Shown here one piece after another: positions 1-13,008 of a stretch of DNA of 64,000 nucleotides; the stretch's first letter is position 1, and each line of letters starts with the position of its first letter. The stretch spans positions 57,041,527 to 57,105,526 of the forward strand of contig OY720640.1 of NCBI GenBank assembly GCA_963169105.1, read 5' to 3'. Source of the stretch: Ceriagrion tenellum. Its lineage: Eukaryota; Arthropoda; Insecta; Odonata; Coenagrionidae. The translations under genes were made by a program, and so were the position numbers. The notes below the pieces were generated by a model, which was given only the letters and a program-made list of their open reading frames with translations, made no database searches and was not told the DNA's origin.

Positions 1-569
1 TGCAGAATATGACAAACTAGCTCTACAATAACAATCAAATTTGCTCCTTATGCAAATATGGCAAACAAAAGATTCTTAAAAGCAGAGGGAATTATACGGA
101 ACAAGTTATTTTAGTAACTATATTAAAGTTTAATTTCAAAATTATTTAAAAAAGCAAATTTTATTACGTGAATGACTAAGGAATATGGTCCAAAAAACTA
201 ACTTAAGCAAGAAGATTTAGGTAAAGGAAATCTGCAAATTCTTGAATTAACGGTAAATATCATCACTGCTTTGGTGAGTTCGACCTCAAAGTAAGAAATT
301 ACTATATAGGTTGAACTCCTCACTAAAAGATGACAAATGGGTATAGAGCCACAGCATATCATCCTCCAAAATATTTGCATGCGAATGTAGAAATACACTC
401 AAAATATCCGACCTAAAACCCACTCACAACACCCCCTTAATGGGCTCGAATACACTGTATATCTTGGGTGGTGAAATTCCCCTCAATAAGATGTGCTGAG
501 TAAGAACGCCAAACTTTGCATATATGCGTGTGTCTATTATACGGCACATCATTGATACAACTTGTGTAA
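1..569. other. Non-coding, nothing recognised
   Basis: AT-rich sequence without a convincing ORF, RNA gene or repeat that I can identify. Confidence 0.5.
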
Positions 570-772
570 AGGCCGGTTTACACGGTACATTTTATTCTAC
601 TAACGAATGTACAAATTCCTTAATGAAGGAAATTGTACCGTGTAAAGCGGCAAATTGTATGATTGTCTGAATGACTTAACAGGAAATAGAACCTGCTCTA
701 ATTCCACTCAGTTTCTTGTACATTCTATGATACATTCGTTTGTAGAATAAAATGTACTGTGTAAAGCAGCCT
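570..772. mobile_element. MITE with TAA target duplication
   Basis: The ends form 31-bp terminal inverted repeats beginning aggcYgStttacac, with three mismatches between the arms. They are flanked on both sides by the trinucleotide taa (567-569 and 773-775). An internal copy of the subterminal motif (accgtgtaaagcggc, near 640-655) lies between the arms. There is no coding capacity. A 3-bp A/T-rich duplication suggests a PIF/Harbinger-mobilised element; this is inference from TSD length only. Confidence 0.65.
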
Positions 773-832
773 TAACACATGACTGCATTGGACGGTTGCT
801 ACAAGTACAACCGACATGAGAGAGAGGCACTC

Positions 833-833
<1 letters not shown>

Positions 834-882
<49 letters not shown>
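834..882. repeat. 49-nt poly(A) tract
   Basis: An uninterrupted run of 49 A residues, about 60 bp right of the MITE end. It may be the tail of a retroposed sequence, but no retrotransposon body is recognisable immediately to its left. The exact length may be affected by sequencing. Confidence 0.9.
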
Positions 883-885
<3 letters not shown>

Positions 886-1103
886 ACAAAGAAGATCCAT
901 AAAGGAGGAGCTGAACTCCACTTGGTGCAAGAGGCGGGAAACAAACACGAAGGATAAAATAGTCATTGGGTCATTCCTTTTCGTTAGGACTTTCTACACA
1001 TTTAAAATAGTAAAATCAATCCAGGCAGGATAATTCACTGTCTTGAGTGATAGTTAAAAGCAAAATATCTGGCCATGTCTAGGAAAACAGCTTCGCGAGA
1101 ATT

Positions 1104-1880
1104 TTTTAATGAAACTTCTAAAAGTTATGAAATATACCATTAACTATTGAATGAACCACTCTGAACTTTAAGCACAACCTCTTTTAGAAACTTTTCTATT
1201 ACGAACATAGGAAGAATCATCGCCGAAAACACTAAATTTAAATTGTTAATTTCTCCAAATCCCTAAAGATGGTTTTAATGAAACTACCACAAGTTTTTAA
1301 TAATACCATTACCGATGATAAGCGATACTCGACATTTCTATGCACGACCTCGTTTAAGAACTGTACTATTACGACTATAGGCTAAATCCTCCTCGAAAAC
1401 ATTCAAGTTTAAACGGTATTTCTCCAAATCCCTGACATTGATTTTAACAACACTGCGAAAATTTGTTAACAATAAAATTACCAATATTAGGCAATACTCT
1501 GAATCTCTAAGCACGACCTCGTTTAGGAACTATACTAATACCAACATAGGCTAAATCCTCCTGGAAACTCTAAAGTTTAACGTTAATTTTTCCTAAACCC
1601 TGAAAATTATCCTATTGACACTGCGGAAAGTTGTTACTAATACTATTACCAATGACAAGTAATACTCGGATTCTCCAAGCACGACCTCTTTTAGAAATTA
1701 TACTACTACCAACATAGGCTAAATCCTCCTGAACACGCTCAAGTTTAAACGTTAATTTCTCCAAACCCCTGAACATGATTTTGATGACACTGCGACAATT
1801 TGTTAAAAATACCATTACCAATTACAAGTAATACCCGGCATCTCTAAGCTCGTTTAGGAACTGTACCATTACGAACATAG
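1104..1880. repeat. Diverged tandem repeat, ~169-bp period
   Basis: The phrase ttttaa(t/c)(g/a)a(a/c)ac recurs at about 1104, 1273, 1442, 1609 and 1779. Each copy is followed by variants of 'accattacca', 'agcacgacctcgttta', 'aacataggctaaatcctcc' and 'ttaatttctccaaa'. That gives about 4.6 units of 167-170 bp with perhaps 20-25% divergence. A further scrap (aacatcggctaaattc) lies near 1955. It reads as an old minisatellite or satellite fragment without coding function. Confidence 0.8.
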
Positions 1881-1929
1881 GACAAAATAGTGGGAAACCG
1901 CGCCCTGGGCGGAGACGCATCTCCGCGTA

Positions 1930-3056
1930 GACTAAAAATTAGAAGTCCTTTACCAACATCGGCTAAATTCTGGACTATCTACTACAATTTATGAGTCATG
2001 TTAGAGGACTCATCAGGGTACGAAAATTTCTGCAAACATAACATCCACATTTCGATTTAATTAATATTTCTTTCCTTACCTTAGAGTTCATGACTTTCCT
2101 CTTTCACCCCACGTACTGGTTATTCTACGTCATCTTGGAGGTTATCAGCTAGACGCGTTTCTCTTTGTTAATGGATTTTAACCAAACGGACAAGAGATCC
2201 CCGATAGGCCTATGAGAAACCGTCGTGTTGAATCCACTCACAGCCCTTGCTGTGTGTTGACTATGTGACAGGCACCTCGAAATGATAGAAATTTTTAACT
2301 ACTGTTTTGCAAGAAATAGTAAAATGCGCACAGAATGTTCATGAAACGTCCTCTGAAATCAGAGTAAACTAATATACCCAATACTCACCGCTTATGGTAG
2401 ATATGTCCGGAATACTTCCACGAGCACTTTCATTCCATTTTTATTTAGGTGCACTCCGTCAATGCGCCTGCGGGCTCCCCTCCCCATCCACCTAAGGATA
2501 TTTTTATAATAATGGAAGTTTACCTTTATTCAAATGTAGGATACGTCAGTTTTTTACTTCTCAAAATACTCCTCACGAACTTTTCCCGAAGGCCTGAGGA
2601 ATGGCGTTGTGCCGTCCATGTTCGTCACTCCAACTGAAACGAAGGGCAACAATGATTACATCATTAGTTGCAGCCAGGTGAGCTATGAACTATATTATCC
2701 CGGAGGTGAGTTTTTTCCACCTTGCAAAGAAATATTTTAAGAAATGTACCGTCATGTACAATGCTATGGTTATATTTAGAATGATACAAAGAATTTAGAA
2801 ATAACTGATATTGCTACTTGTGACTACGAATCGTTAACAAATAATTTTTTTTAGATGTATGCATATTTTACATTAATTCTTAAATCTTTCATAGTTGGCC
2901 ATCAACCTCATCAGCGCCATGAGGTTACTTGAATACTTATCTGTCCCCCAGTATTTCAGGGCCGGAGGCGGGCTGACCAGTACCACGCCAGTGCATAATG
3001 AGCTGAGCCGTCTCAATGCCGCATATGTGGCCCTTCATTTCTCGATATGAACTAAC
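1930..3056. other. Non-coding, nothing recognised
   Basis: No ORF, RNA gene or clear repeat that I can support. Confidence 0.45.
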
Positions 3057-3630
3057 CTAAAACAATGAAGTAGTTGATCGTAACGTGCGTTCGACGCAAT
3101 AGTGCGCAAGTGATAGGAAATTAATATCAGGTGTACTTACTCTCCTCAGGTCATTATAACCTATCATGACAATTACTGGGCTGTGTAACCGCCCAGCGTC
3201 TTGAAGCTGTCTCCTCAGGTCCCTTGTATCCTGGCCGGAGACGCACAACACGATGCGGGCGGGTCGTTCTGAAAAAGGTTTCAAGTTGACAAAATTCACT
3301 GCGGGGAAGATGGATCGTCAAATTGTTGCCACGATTAATGCATTGACCTTACCGTATCCAATTCGTTGGTCAACGAAATTCGCCAACCGGACGAAATGGC
3401 TGTCTCCCATTGAAATGATGATATGTAGAGCCCTAAATTGCAGGATGTTCCATTGTACTCCAAGACGATCGAGTCGTGCTCGTAGGCGTAGACGCAGTCA
3501 AGAAGTTGACAGCGTTGAAGTGAAGCTTCCCACAGGCGCCTCTGAGTGATCCGACTAATCTTTCCTTCGTCAGCTCCAAGGGAAGAGTACTGTCTCCAAG
3601 CACTTGCGTCAGCCTGCGGTACAACCAAGC
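3057..3630 (-). pseudogene. SGNH-hydrolase-like fragment, broken
   Basis: Read on the minus strand, three frames carry consecutive pieces of one protein-like sequence. The first has a VLGDSTLPLELTKERL-type stretch. The second has an IISMGDSHFVRLANF stretch, resembling the GDS block of SGNH hydrolases. The third has VSGQDTRDLRRQL followed by VIVMIGYNDLRR, resembling the GxND block. A stop lies between the second and third parts, although a 54-nt gtaagg...cgcag segment could be a very short intron. A gtaagt follows the last block. It could be a degraded transposon-borne or host gene. The family assignment is by motif only. Confidence 0.35.
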
Positions 3631-4814
3631 CGAGACTTCACTTAAAGAGAAAAGGCTATAGTATTAATAGACCAGCATTGAATGACATACAATGCTGATT
3701 TTTTATAAGGACCTTTTAACCTGGATAGGGTCTAAAATTAACATCGAAGCTGAAGTGACGATTTTAGAAAACCTTGAAAACTCTCTCCGAGTTTTACTAT
3801 TCTGGAAGGCGATCGGCAACTGAGCTCATTTGAGGTAGGAAGGATTGGGGGAGAGAAGGTAAAGGATGGATTGTTGAGTGAATGGATGGAGTGTGGAGAA
3901 CTATTGCTTTTGCATAAAGATTCGCATGGATGGAAAACGAAACAAAAGCGGACGACGGAAACTCTGATCACTGGCCCGCTCCGCGGTCCGAAGCTCAGCC
4001 TCTTCTCTTTCCGCCGGCAATGATTGGCTTTCTGCTTTTCCGTATTTTTATGAACGAGAAAATCTAGTTATAGACTACACCTTTAAGAAAGATCCAACCC
4101 GGAGATGGTCACAGCTTCATGTCCCATTTGAAAGCCTTAGTACTGTGGTAGCGAAACAGTGGCAGTAGCATGTACGACACGAGATGCTAAAAAAAGTATC
4201 GAGAGGAAGGGGTCAGATAAGTTGAGTGGAGAAGACTGCACATTTCTCAACAAAGCTTTTTCTGATACAAAGCTGGATCAAAATACGCCGAGAATATTGG
4301 TTTCCTGAAAAATTGGACTAACTACGAACCATAGACAGCTAAGATGTGATTCTCGGAATAGAGATTTCGAATTTGTCTGGGGAGGTGTGCTATCAGGATT
4401 ACTCCCCCGTTCGAGGTCGGTATGTAGAGAAAGGAGTTGTTTCACTACCAATATATTGCACTTAATGAAATCCAATCGGCATATTATGGACCGGTAATTC
4501 ACCGAAAATATCTCCACCTCGGTCAGCAATCTAACTCTGGAAACATGAAGGAAGCAAGTACTAAAGCCACCACAAACCCTTATTTTACATTTTAAAATTT
4601 TTATGCAATACAGTATTTCAAGTAAATTCTTCTCAGGCAGGTGTTCAGGTTAAGTGATCCATCTTCGATTTTAATTCAATTTAAAACATCCCTTATGACG
4701 ATGAAAAAGTCTATCGAAACAAAGGCGGAGTTTAACAATGAGCACAAACCATTCGCATACCAGAGAAGAATTTACTTCGATTACTCGCCGGTAGAAAATT
4801 AAGACCTCCAGAAC
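3631..4814. other. Non-coding, nothing recognised
   Basis: Only short random ORFs; no recognisable repeat. Confidence 0.45.
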
Positions 4815-5600
4815 ATTGTACTTCTACATCTACCTCATACCCTGCAAGCCACCCAAAGGGTGTGTGGCAGGGGTGCTTCTACACCAGGCATGCATGAATT
4901 ATACGGCAGACCACCAAAAATACCTTGAAACCAGTGTACCACACATGCAACGCGCCCATTAAAATCTACTAACCAAGAAATATTCTAACGCCAATCGTTC
5001 AAACATGCAAGGGGTACAAGGACTACTATTAAAGATTCAAAATATCATGCATAAATAAGAACAATATTTACATCATGCATAAGAACGAACGTAGAAAACA
5101 AAGAAAAAGATCTACATTATAGCTAATGTCTCTATTCGAACCGTTCATGACAACAAACACCGCTGTTATGATCCCGAATGGTACGCGGAAAAAATGACAT
5201 TTTATACCTATCGGTTCTACAATATATCTCTCTAATTTTATTGGCGCGATCTAATCTGCCGTAGTACGAGGGGGTTAATAGTATGTTTTTACGTCGTCAG
5301 AAGTGTTTTTCCTGAAATTTAGCTAAGAGGTTAAGCCTATAATTTAATCTACGCTGTGATAACGATACCCATCCCAATTCTTTTAACAATCCAGACCTAC
5401 TAAGTAAATTTATCATAGCATCGTTTTTCAAACCTAGCTCCTCTTCGCTGCACGCGATCTAATTCCGATATCAAGCCCGCTTCACATGGATCCCATACAC
5501 TGGCAGCATATTCCAGATGAGGCCTAACGATTGAAAAATAAATAAATCTTAGCTTTAACGGAAACATTTGCTCAGCATAAGAGTATAATTTTTTTAACGG
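4815..5600 (-). mobile_element. CR1/Jockey-like LINE 3' fragment
   Basis: On the minus strand, the conceptual translation contains VRPHLEYAASVWDP followed by a run ending VQRR, then after several stops RLDRANKIREIYCRTDRYK and SFFPRTIRDHN. This is the C-terminal region typical of CR1/Jockey-type reverse transcriptase ORFs in insects. It ends in the 3' tail ggcttgcagggtatgaggta, reading towards 4815. Multiple stops and frameshifts show a dead, 5'-truncated copy. The copies at 13340-14020 and 62290-63410 belong to a related family. Confidence 0.75.
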
Positions 5601-8404
5601 AGTACAGCATATTATTGAACGCTCTGCTAGTTATTAGCCACTTGCCTTGTTCGACGATCGGAAAATCTGCTCGCTGTTAAAATGCATTTCAAGAGGATGG
5701 TCGTAGCAGCAACTGCTCATCCCGGCTAAATCCGGCATCCCGGCAGAATCCATCCCTTATCGCTGCGCTGGTCATCTTGAACTATCTTCACGGATATGGA
5801 GAGGGTCGCTCGGCTGAATCATTCCGCGGTGAGTGATGAGAATATACTATATGGCCTCAGATCTCCAACGTGTCCGTTTCGTGCAGCATCAACTGTTGTA
5901 TAGTAGTCTTCAAACAAGTGCAGTCTTCATTCTCATAGTTCACTACACCAACGGATGTGGGAACCTTGGCTGGTTAGAATTTCACTTGCGGCATACAGGG
6001 AACTGTGGACGAAAAATAATCCAGAAAAATACAACAAGAGCACAACTTATGACAATTTTTGTAATACGACGTATCATACGAGATGACCGAATTAAAACCA
6101 AACTAGAGCATATAATTCTAACAATCTGATAATAATATATTAAGATTTTTGAATCAGCATCGCCAAAATTAACTAGTAGGTATACCTTTAAATAAAATTG
6201 CTTATCAATAAAAAAAGTGAAGAGAACTATCTCTCGCAACGTGTCACAAAGTCCCGAGTTACCACAAAAATGGCCAAAACCAAACCAAAAACTGGGGTGG
6301 TATGAAGCTCTCATTAAGGTTTTCACGGTGTCATGACAACTACTTTTCAATAATAGATACGATATTTGTAGAAAATATTGCTCAGTTTCTTAATGCACAA
6401 CTCAAAACAAAATAACTATTATTTAATCGACATTACACTTCATGAACAATTAAAATATTTCAACGAATAGCGGAGAATCAAAGTTACCCATACGCACACC
6501 CATCCGCCGGAGGATTTGACAATTTTCGTTTTAGCATGACTAATTCTCTGAAATGCACCTCTTCGCGTCACGACGCTCACCGTAACAAAATACTTTCCGC
6601 GTAACATTCTATGAACAAGGGAAACGGTCGAAATCCACCTTGAAGAGAATAGTATCAACCGTGACACCGCATTCTCGCTCGGTATCCCTTTTTAACTCGT
6701 ACCGCGTAGCATCCAAGCAAGCAGGAAATTAAGTAGCCAACCATGCGGACAGCACCCAACCGCGGGACAAATACCTGAACCGTCCCATTTGAAAATAATG
6801 ACATGCCCAGATGACGATAAACGATTCTTACATTCCAACACTTACATGACCTGGTGGATTGCCCGAAGTCTTCACAAGATCATACACCTAGAAAGCACCG
6901 GATCTATCTGAGAGGGACAAGAGGAAGAATTTGAAGAGAGATCTACAAAATTTAACATAATAGTTACGATTTAAAAATCGTTCACGATATTAGCGCAGTC
7001 AAAGGAAAGATGAATTAAGTAAATCCAGACTGAATATCAAGTATTATCAATAGAATTAATAGAGCTAGCTCCGCGAGAATTCCTTGTGCTGGCCGTCAGA
7101 AATCGGAGCGTAGTTTCACCTCTCTATCGCGAAAAGTCTAGGACGCACGAGTAACCTGTACCTTGATACGTTTAAAAATAATAAATAAGGACAAGACTGC
7201 CAATACTTTTTCATGACTGGAGATCCTAGCTTCTCTTCCTTGATGACCAGGGAAACTCCCACGCCTTCAGCAAGCTGGTCTTCAACCATAACCGTCCGAA
7301 CTCCTGCGTCTCCGAGATTCAAGTGAACTTACCACTGCTCTCGCTGTCACGAGCAAGGGAGGCATCTATTCAAACGGTCTCGTCCATTGGACAGAGCCCA
7401 ATTTCTAACCGTAGATATGATTGGTTGATAGGAGTATAGCGTCTGCTTTTTCGCACGTTGTGTTGTCAGAGAGAATGGGATGGGTGGATATTGGGACGTG
7501 TCGAGCCGAAATGGTGTGGGGAGATGAGGGGAATGCTGGATGGGGGCGGGGAGAGTGGGGGAATTGGGGGAGGGGCAGCGGTTAACCACTTCAACCGATC
7601 AACTAAACATGGTCTGTGAAATGTGGCGATTCAATAAGAATCCGCGAGCGAATTTATATTTCTTATTTGGAGCATTAAAGTCAAAATAGTTTTAACAATG
7701 CAATCGACCGTATTCAGCCGGTTCCTCATGTTAAACATGCCTTCATGGAGGGCGCGCGACCCTAATTTTTTACAATAAAATGGACTCAGGAAAATGTTAA
7801 GCCAAGCCTCTGCAAAAGAAACTAGAATAAGATAGATAATAACTATCTTTATTGGGCAACGTGCTTTTAGCTTTCTGCGCATGATGGGCACATTAAATTT
7901 CAAGTTTATTTTTCAAGTTTAGTTTTCAAGTTACTCTGTGAGCCAATCGACCGGCGAGTAAACGGGTGGTATTTCACAAATTTACTCGTGTATGACGCGG
8001 ACCAGGTTTTTTTATAAATTCTGATCTAATATTCTGAAAGATCTGAGCTAATATTGTGAAAATACACCGCGCGTTCAGCTCACTTAGATACGGCATGTTT
8101 CGCTCGGAATAATTTCTGGAGTTGGGAACATTCCGGGCGTTGTCTCGTACATTCATTTCTGATACACTTGAATGAAATGTGGTCCAAGATTATTTTTACG
8201 AATAACTTAAATATAATATGGAAATGCGCGCCCAACGACCCACGATTACCGCTCCAGCCACCGTACATCTTCGAAGAAGTACTGGTATCGAAAGTCCACT
8301 ACTAGCCAGCTTAGGCGGAAATGATTCTCAGTTAAAAATTCTGTCGCGTGATTAGATTTAATTAATGAATTTGGAGTTGGTGGCGCGTATTCAAGTTCCG
8401 CAAT
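5601..8404. other. Non-coding, nothing recognised
   Basis: Roughly 2.8 kb with only short, low-complexity or random ORFs. I see no domain, RNA gene or repeat family. Confidence 0.45.
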
Positions 8405-8480
8405 CATCTATATCTACGAACTACCGTACGAGCCGCATCCAGTGTGTGGCACGGGGTGACAACACTCAAGGCATGCATTC
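8405..8480 (-). mobile_element. LINE 3'-tail remnant
   Basis: The reverse complement reads like the CR1-type 3' end seen at 4815 (gtgccacacactggatgcgg, then a cggctcgtacggtagt-like stretch and tagatatagat). It is a short remnant of a 5'-truncated insertion with no coding part visible. Confidence 0.4.
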
Positions 8481-8519
8481 ATTTAACGATCGAGCCCCGA
8501 ATGCTTCCGTGGCCGGTAA

Positions 8520-8752
8520 AACCCGCTTTATACGGGGCACGTAGTTGCACAATTTAAAACTGCAAGATTTTCTCAATTTTGCGTGCAGTAATTATTGAAT
8601 TAGAGCAGGGGCGTTGTTAGTCATCTCGTGGTCATGCATTCTCGCTTGCGTCCTTGCAATTCACCGCTTTGCACGATGCAGAATGAAATGCACGTTCGCA
8701 CATACATCAGATTGTGCAATTACGTGGCCGTGTGTTACTAGCTTAAGAGGAC
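8520..8752. mobile_element. MITE-like element with imperfect inverted ends
   Basis: The left end (acggggcacgtagttgcacaa, near 8534) and the right end (ttgtgcaattacgtggccgt, near 8713-8732) are imperfect inverted repeats enclosing a non-coding interior. No target duplication is certain. The assignment rests on this single pair of inverted arms. Confidence 0.4.
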
Positions 8753-8937
8753 TACATCGTAGTCAGAAAAACATTGCTGGGATAAATTATATAACTGGGA
8801 AAGTGGTTTTTTTATCAAATATCTTTTAATTCTACTATGGGATCACGATGCTAACCTCATGTTAGCCACAATTTATGGATTCAGGTGCACAATTGTGGCA
8901 GTTCATGTTAGGATTAATGTAAAACTGTCGTACTTTA

Positions 8938-9065
8938 CCACAGGTGTATTGAATAACAGCGCGTATCGATGTCTGATGACATCATCTTCAGGCAATGCTG
9001 ATTATAATGTGATAAGTATTAGCTGAAGATGATGCTATAAAGCAACGGATTCAATAAACCTGTTG
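8938..9065. mobile_element. Degraded foldback element
   Basis: The left arm caggtgtattgaataac...catcatcttcag is mirrored by ctgaagatgatg...ggattcaataaacctg. This is the same layout as the better-preserved copies at 38550-38739 and 42969-43206, but it is shorter and more diverged. Confidence 0.5.
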
Positions 9066-9075
9066 AAAACTATTG

Positions 9076-9589
9076 AAATGTTACTTTTGTTCTGATATTA
9101 ATGGTGTCATATAATTGTAACTAATTGATACGGGCAATCGAATCATGCAGAGTATGTTGCTAGTTTAATATGTATTAGAAATAATGATAAGTGGCAGTTA
9201 CAATTCTGGTCTATCTAGAGAGAGTTGCGTGAAAATTGATTGATAATATAAATTACAACTAAGTACTACTGCTCCTAATTAACTGCCGAAAAATGGCACT
9301 TTCAACCTCCACGTTCTGCAATCTCTTTCATTAACCTTACACTTCTGGTAATTTTTACCGCAACGCATTGGTTTGCTGAATATCTTCCAAGAAATAGACT
9401 ATTTATGAGTTGCCTTCAAAATTGAAGATATGTGTTACCCTTTGATCAATAATCAATGAAAATATTCTCGGTCGTACGCAAAATATGCATGCAACAGCAG
9501 TTATCAGGGATAAAAACGTAGAATAAGACTTAACGTGCATTGCAACTGATTATTTCTTTTATGGTAGAAAGAAGTAAGCAGGGGATCAG
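9076..9589. other. Non-coding, nothing recognised
   Basis: AT-rich; no supported feature. Confidence 0.4.
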
Positions 9590-9896
9590 GTTGGTGTGGT
9601 GGCTAGAGTACTGGCTAACCATACGGACGGCCAGGGTTCAAATCCCTGCAGAGGAGGGTGTTTTTCAGAGGAAATCCGATCCCTACTTGAGTGTCTTGTG
9701 GAGGACGCTTCGAGTACAGCACTCCGTCTGCCGGATGAGACGTTAAACCGTCTTCCCCATGGCGCCTTTCGTCACGAGCAAGGTAATGCCGACGCCGGGT
9801 GTCCATCCACCCTTTCTCCCTGACCTATCCCCTATGGCGGAAATGATCTTAGCCCCCGGTCACCTCCTCAAAATCCAATCCAATCCCAATCCAAGA
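9590..9896 (+). mobile_element. tRNA-derived SINE
   Basis: The head resembles a tRNA: an A-box-like tggctagagtactggctaac is followed by the B box ggttcaaatcc around 9633-9643. The body is about 200 bp and unrelated to tRNA, and includes gttaaaccgtcttccccatg. The tail is a caatccaatcccaatccaag simple repeat. This is the standard layout of an insect SINE transcribed by RNA polymerase III from internal promoters. It is not a tRNA gene, because no acceptor stem closes. Confidence 0.8.
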
Positions 9897-12800
9897 AGTT
9901 AGCAGGAAGTTAAGAAGCAGAGAGGGGTGCGATCAGGTGTTTCTTTTAATTGCTTCGTTGAACTTACAGTAAGTCTCGAAAACTCCGTGCCTGCTTGTGT
10001 ATCTCTGTGCATTTATGTAGTTTCCAAATGATATAATATTTGTATTTTCAACATATTGGTAGCGTACCTACATGGTGGTACCTGTACGTTGATGAACTTT
10101 CGTATCCTGACAGATAATCGCAAGTTTTTGATAATGCAATAACGGTAGTAGTTTCATAAACTTAAGTAGAATATTGAGTACTGAATGAAGGTGAAAACTC
10201 ACAATCTGCCACAAACCATGGATTAGCCTTGCAAACTACCACGTAGATCAATTATTAATCAACAATATGAATCACCCCCGCCATAATTTCTTAAAGTGAC
10301 CAGCAGGTTATCGCTTGCATATATATGACTTATTCTTGTGCCACTATTCCTATAATGAGATGTTATTATATCTATCCACAGGCAAATGAAACGTACACCA
10401 ACGTCAAATTGTGGCTTTAACGTAATGATTCTTCTTCCTCAGCTTCGAGATTTTATTATAGTATTCGTTGATTCGAGAAGTTTCTTTGTCATCGTGGATG
10501 AATAAGGGGAAGGAGGAATATTCTCTAGGTCTTTGTCTCTATCCCGTAGAGCGAAAAGGTGCGATCCGGAACACATAGCACGCTTCATTCTCTAACGTGC
10601 CCCTGGTTTTCATAGACCTTTTTCATCGAAGTATTGAGAGAAAAATGGCGCGTCATTTTCGCCAAATTGAAGTCGTAGACGTCCATTTCCCGACCCATTC
10701 TCCACATTGAAAAGATATAATGTCACTACATGGTCCCCATTTGACTCGAATCGCTTGATATGTCGTTTCGAAAACGACATGCTTTCTTGGCTGGTGATGG
10801 CCACAGTCCCGAAGATATTTAATAGGTTTTTAAGTACCGTGCTGAAAGTCCACGAGAGGGGTGGGGGAGAAAGAAGCGCTAGTGGGGAGGAAGAGACAAT
10901 CGGGGTAAAAATGCTACCCCAGTTTAGGTTAGGAATCGATTCAATGGACTGCATTAAATTGGACATTTGCAAATTTATGATGAAAGCGATTTTTTTAAGC
11001 ATGGTGTGAACAATGTACTGAGCCCCAAAAACTAAGAAAATTGAAAAGAGGACTGCTGGTCAGGCAAAGGAAAGTAGTTGATTCTTCCATTTAAAATAGG
11101 TAATCCATTCTGCTTTGATAGATTCGACCTCGGAGATAAAAATGACAATCACCTAATACGTTTAATGTCTCATCATTCCATCAATTATATAGAGACTAAA
11201 ACAAAACAACGGCAAAGCATCCGCGCAAAATAATCAATTTTACTCAGGAAACATTCTGAAAACATAATACCAACAGGAGGCCCAGCACCGCCTTAAGACG
11301 AATCGCGAGATAAAGCATGGCGTAAAAGTAAAAACGATCCAAGTATCCAATCCTTTTTTCAGAAAAAGATAGGATAAAATATTACAGTCAGAGATTGATT
11401 TGAGTATGAATTAGCGAGGAAGAAGCGAGAGCAAAGATGAGATAAAAACACAAATTACCCCCCGGTAAAAGGCTGTACAGCAAGGATTTAACTGATGGAG
11501 GCAGGTGAGACTTCGTGGAATATTGCAACCTTTAGCTCTGTAAAAAAACTTTTCCCTCGCCCACCAAAGCTGTTTATCACCGATTCATTTAGTCTGCGCA
11601 TCATTTACAAGATAATATCGATATGCAAACTAATGTCTTAAGTAGTCCTTCATTTGCAATGGATGAGTCCCGAGGGGGGAAGAGGTTAAAGGCTTGTAAT
11701 GGGGAGGGGGTTTTGCTTTGGATTTAGGGTCAAAAGAGATATCTGTGGAAGGCACAAGGGTAGGGGATATATGGGGGTGTGGAAGGATGAAGCTGTGAGA
11801 TATTAAAGCAGTTAAAGACAATTGCGAACGTGAAAATTCTCCCAAACCGTTAAAAATTAGCACAGACTACAAAGTCATATCATATTACCATTCTTAACGC
11901 ACAGTAAGGAGATGAATCAGCTAATACAAAGGGAGCAGGTAATTTAACAATTCTTGCGGAAGGACGAGGGCCGAAATTATTTCAAAAGGCACTTTAATAG
12001 GACCGCACGAAGCCAAGATCATAGAGATATACATCGGATCGCGGTGGTCTGTACAGAGTTCTTCTCATACTATACGCAAATACGAGGATGCTTACAGGAA
12101 TCGCGAAAACTCGTGGTCACGACATGGAGGGAATTTTACATTATGGGGATTTTAGTTTTTTTCACAAATTAAAAATAATTGACAGCAACTAATTATATAT
12201 TACTAAAAAAGAACTAAAAATCGTTAGGTGAATAACGAAAGGGTGATATTTGTATTCCCTATTTTGTATGATCCTTTTCTTAAACTCGCGGCTAAAGCGA
12301 GAGACGTAAGCCTGCGTAAGATATGTGGTGGTCCTCGTATTTAGTTTCAAAATACAAATCATAACAGATGAAGATATGTTGTGTCGGCAACTCTTTGAGG
12401 TTCATTTTCTCTAAAAAAATAAAAATGGAAGGCAAGGAATTAAACCTTCGTTTTAGGTCCACGCTCATAAGAACATTTGCCTATTACTATGCGATTAGGT
12501 CGAGATGTAATGAGAATTACCTAATTTATGTTGCCTTTTCGTATTAAGTTAAAAATATTATATCGATGCAATGAAGAATTTGAATGGAGTACATTAATTC
12601 CCGGTGAATGCATTTCATGCGCAAACAAAATCGTTGGAGAGGTTACGAAATGAGTCTTTTGAAACCTCATTGAATGCATGTGCTAGTCTTAAACTCCGCA
12701 TCCAAGACGAGTGTTGAAAATGATCCAATAAATACGTCACCTTAGCACTAATACTTACACACATTTATCTATACTCACCACGCCATTCCCTTTTTGGGGT

Positions 12801-12957
12801 AGGCAAAGTCAAATAATTGAATGATTATTATCGTTAGCTCTAGACTACTGGTTACCATTTAATCATTTCCTCCATAATGCCCTATTCTTGCAAACCACTT
12901 TCGTTTCTCTTACACTCTAGTCACTCTAGTATTGCTTTAGAAAATTAATGTAATGAT
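9897..12957. other. Non-coding, nothing recognised
   Basis: About 3 kb with no domain, RNA gene or clear repeat. The ORF of about 130 codons at 10610-11002 (minus) shows no domain, signal or coding bias that I can see and looks random. Confidence 0.45.
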
Positions 12958-13008
12958 ATTATATATAACTAAGATATATATATAACTAAGATATATAAGT
13001 AAGAGAGC
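12958..13008. repeat. AT-rich microsatellite
   Basis: Three imperfect copies of (at)n-aactaag follow one another (atatataactaag, atatatatataactaag, atatataagtaag). Confidence 0.7.

Noticed and set aside
779..1033. ORF of 84 codons with a poly-lysine run
   Set aside because: Produced by the 49-nt A tract; no other coding signal.
1104..1880. CRISPR-like array
   Set aside because: The whole 169-bp unit is repeated with no constant repeat/variable spacer pattern, and the genome is animal.
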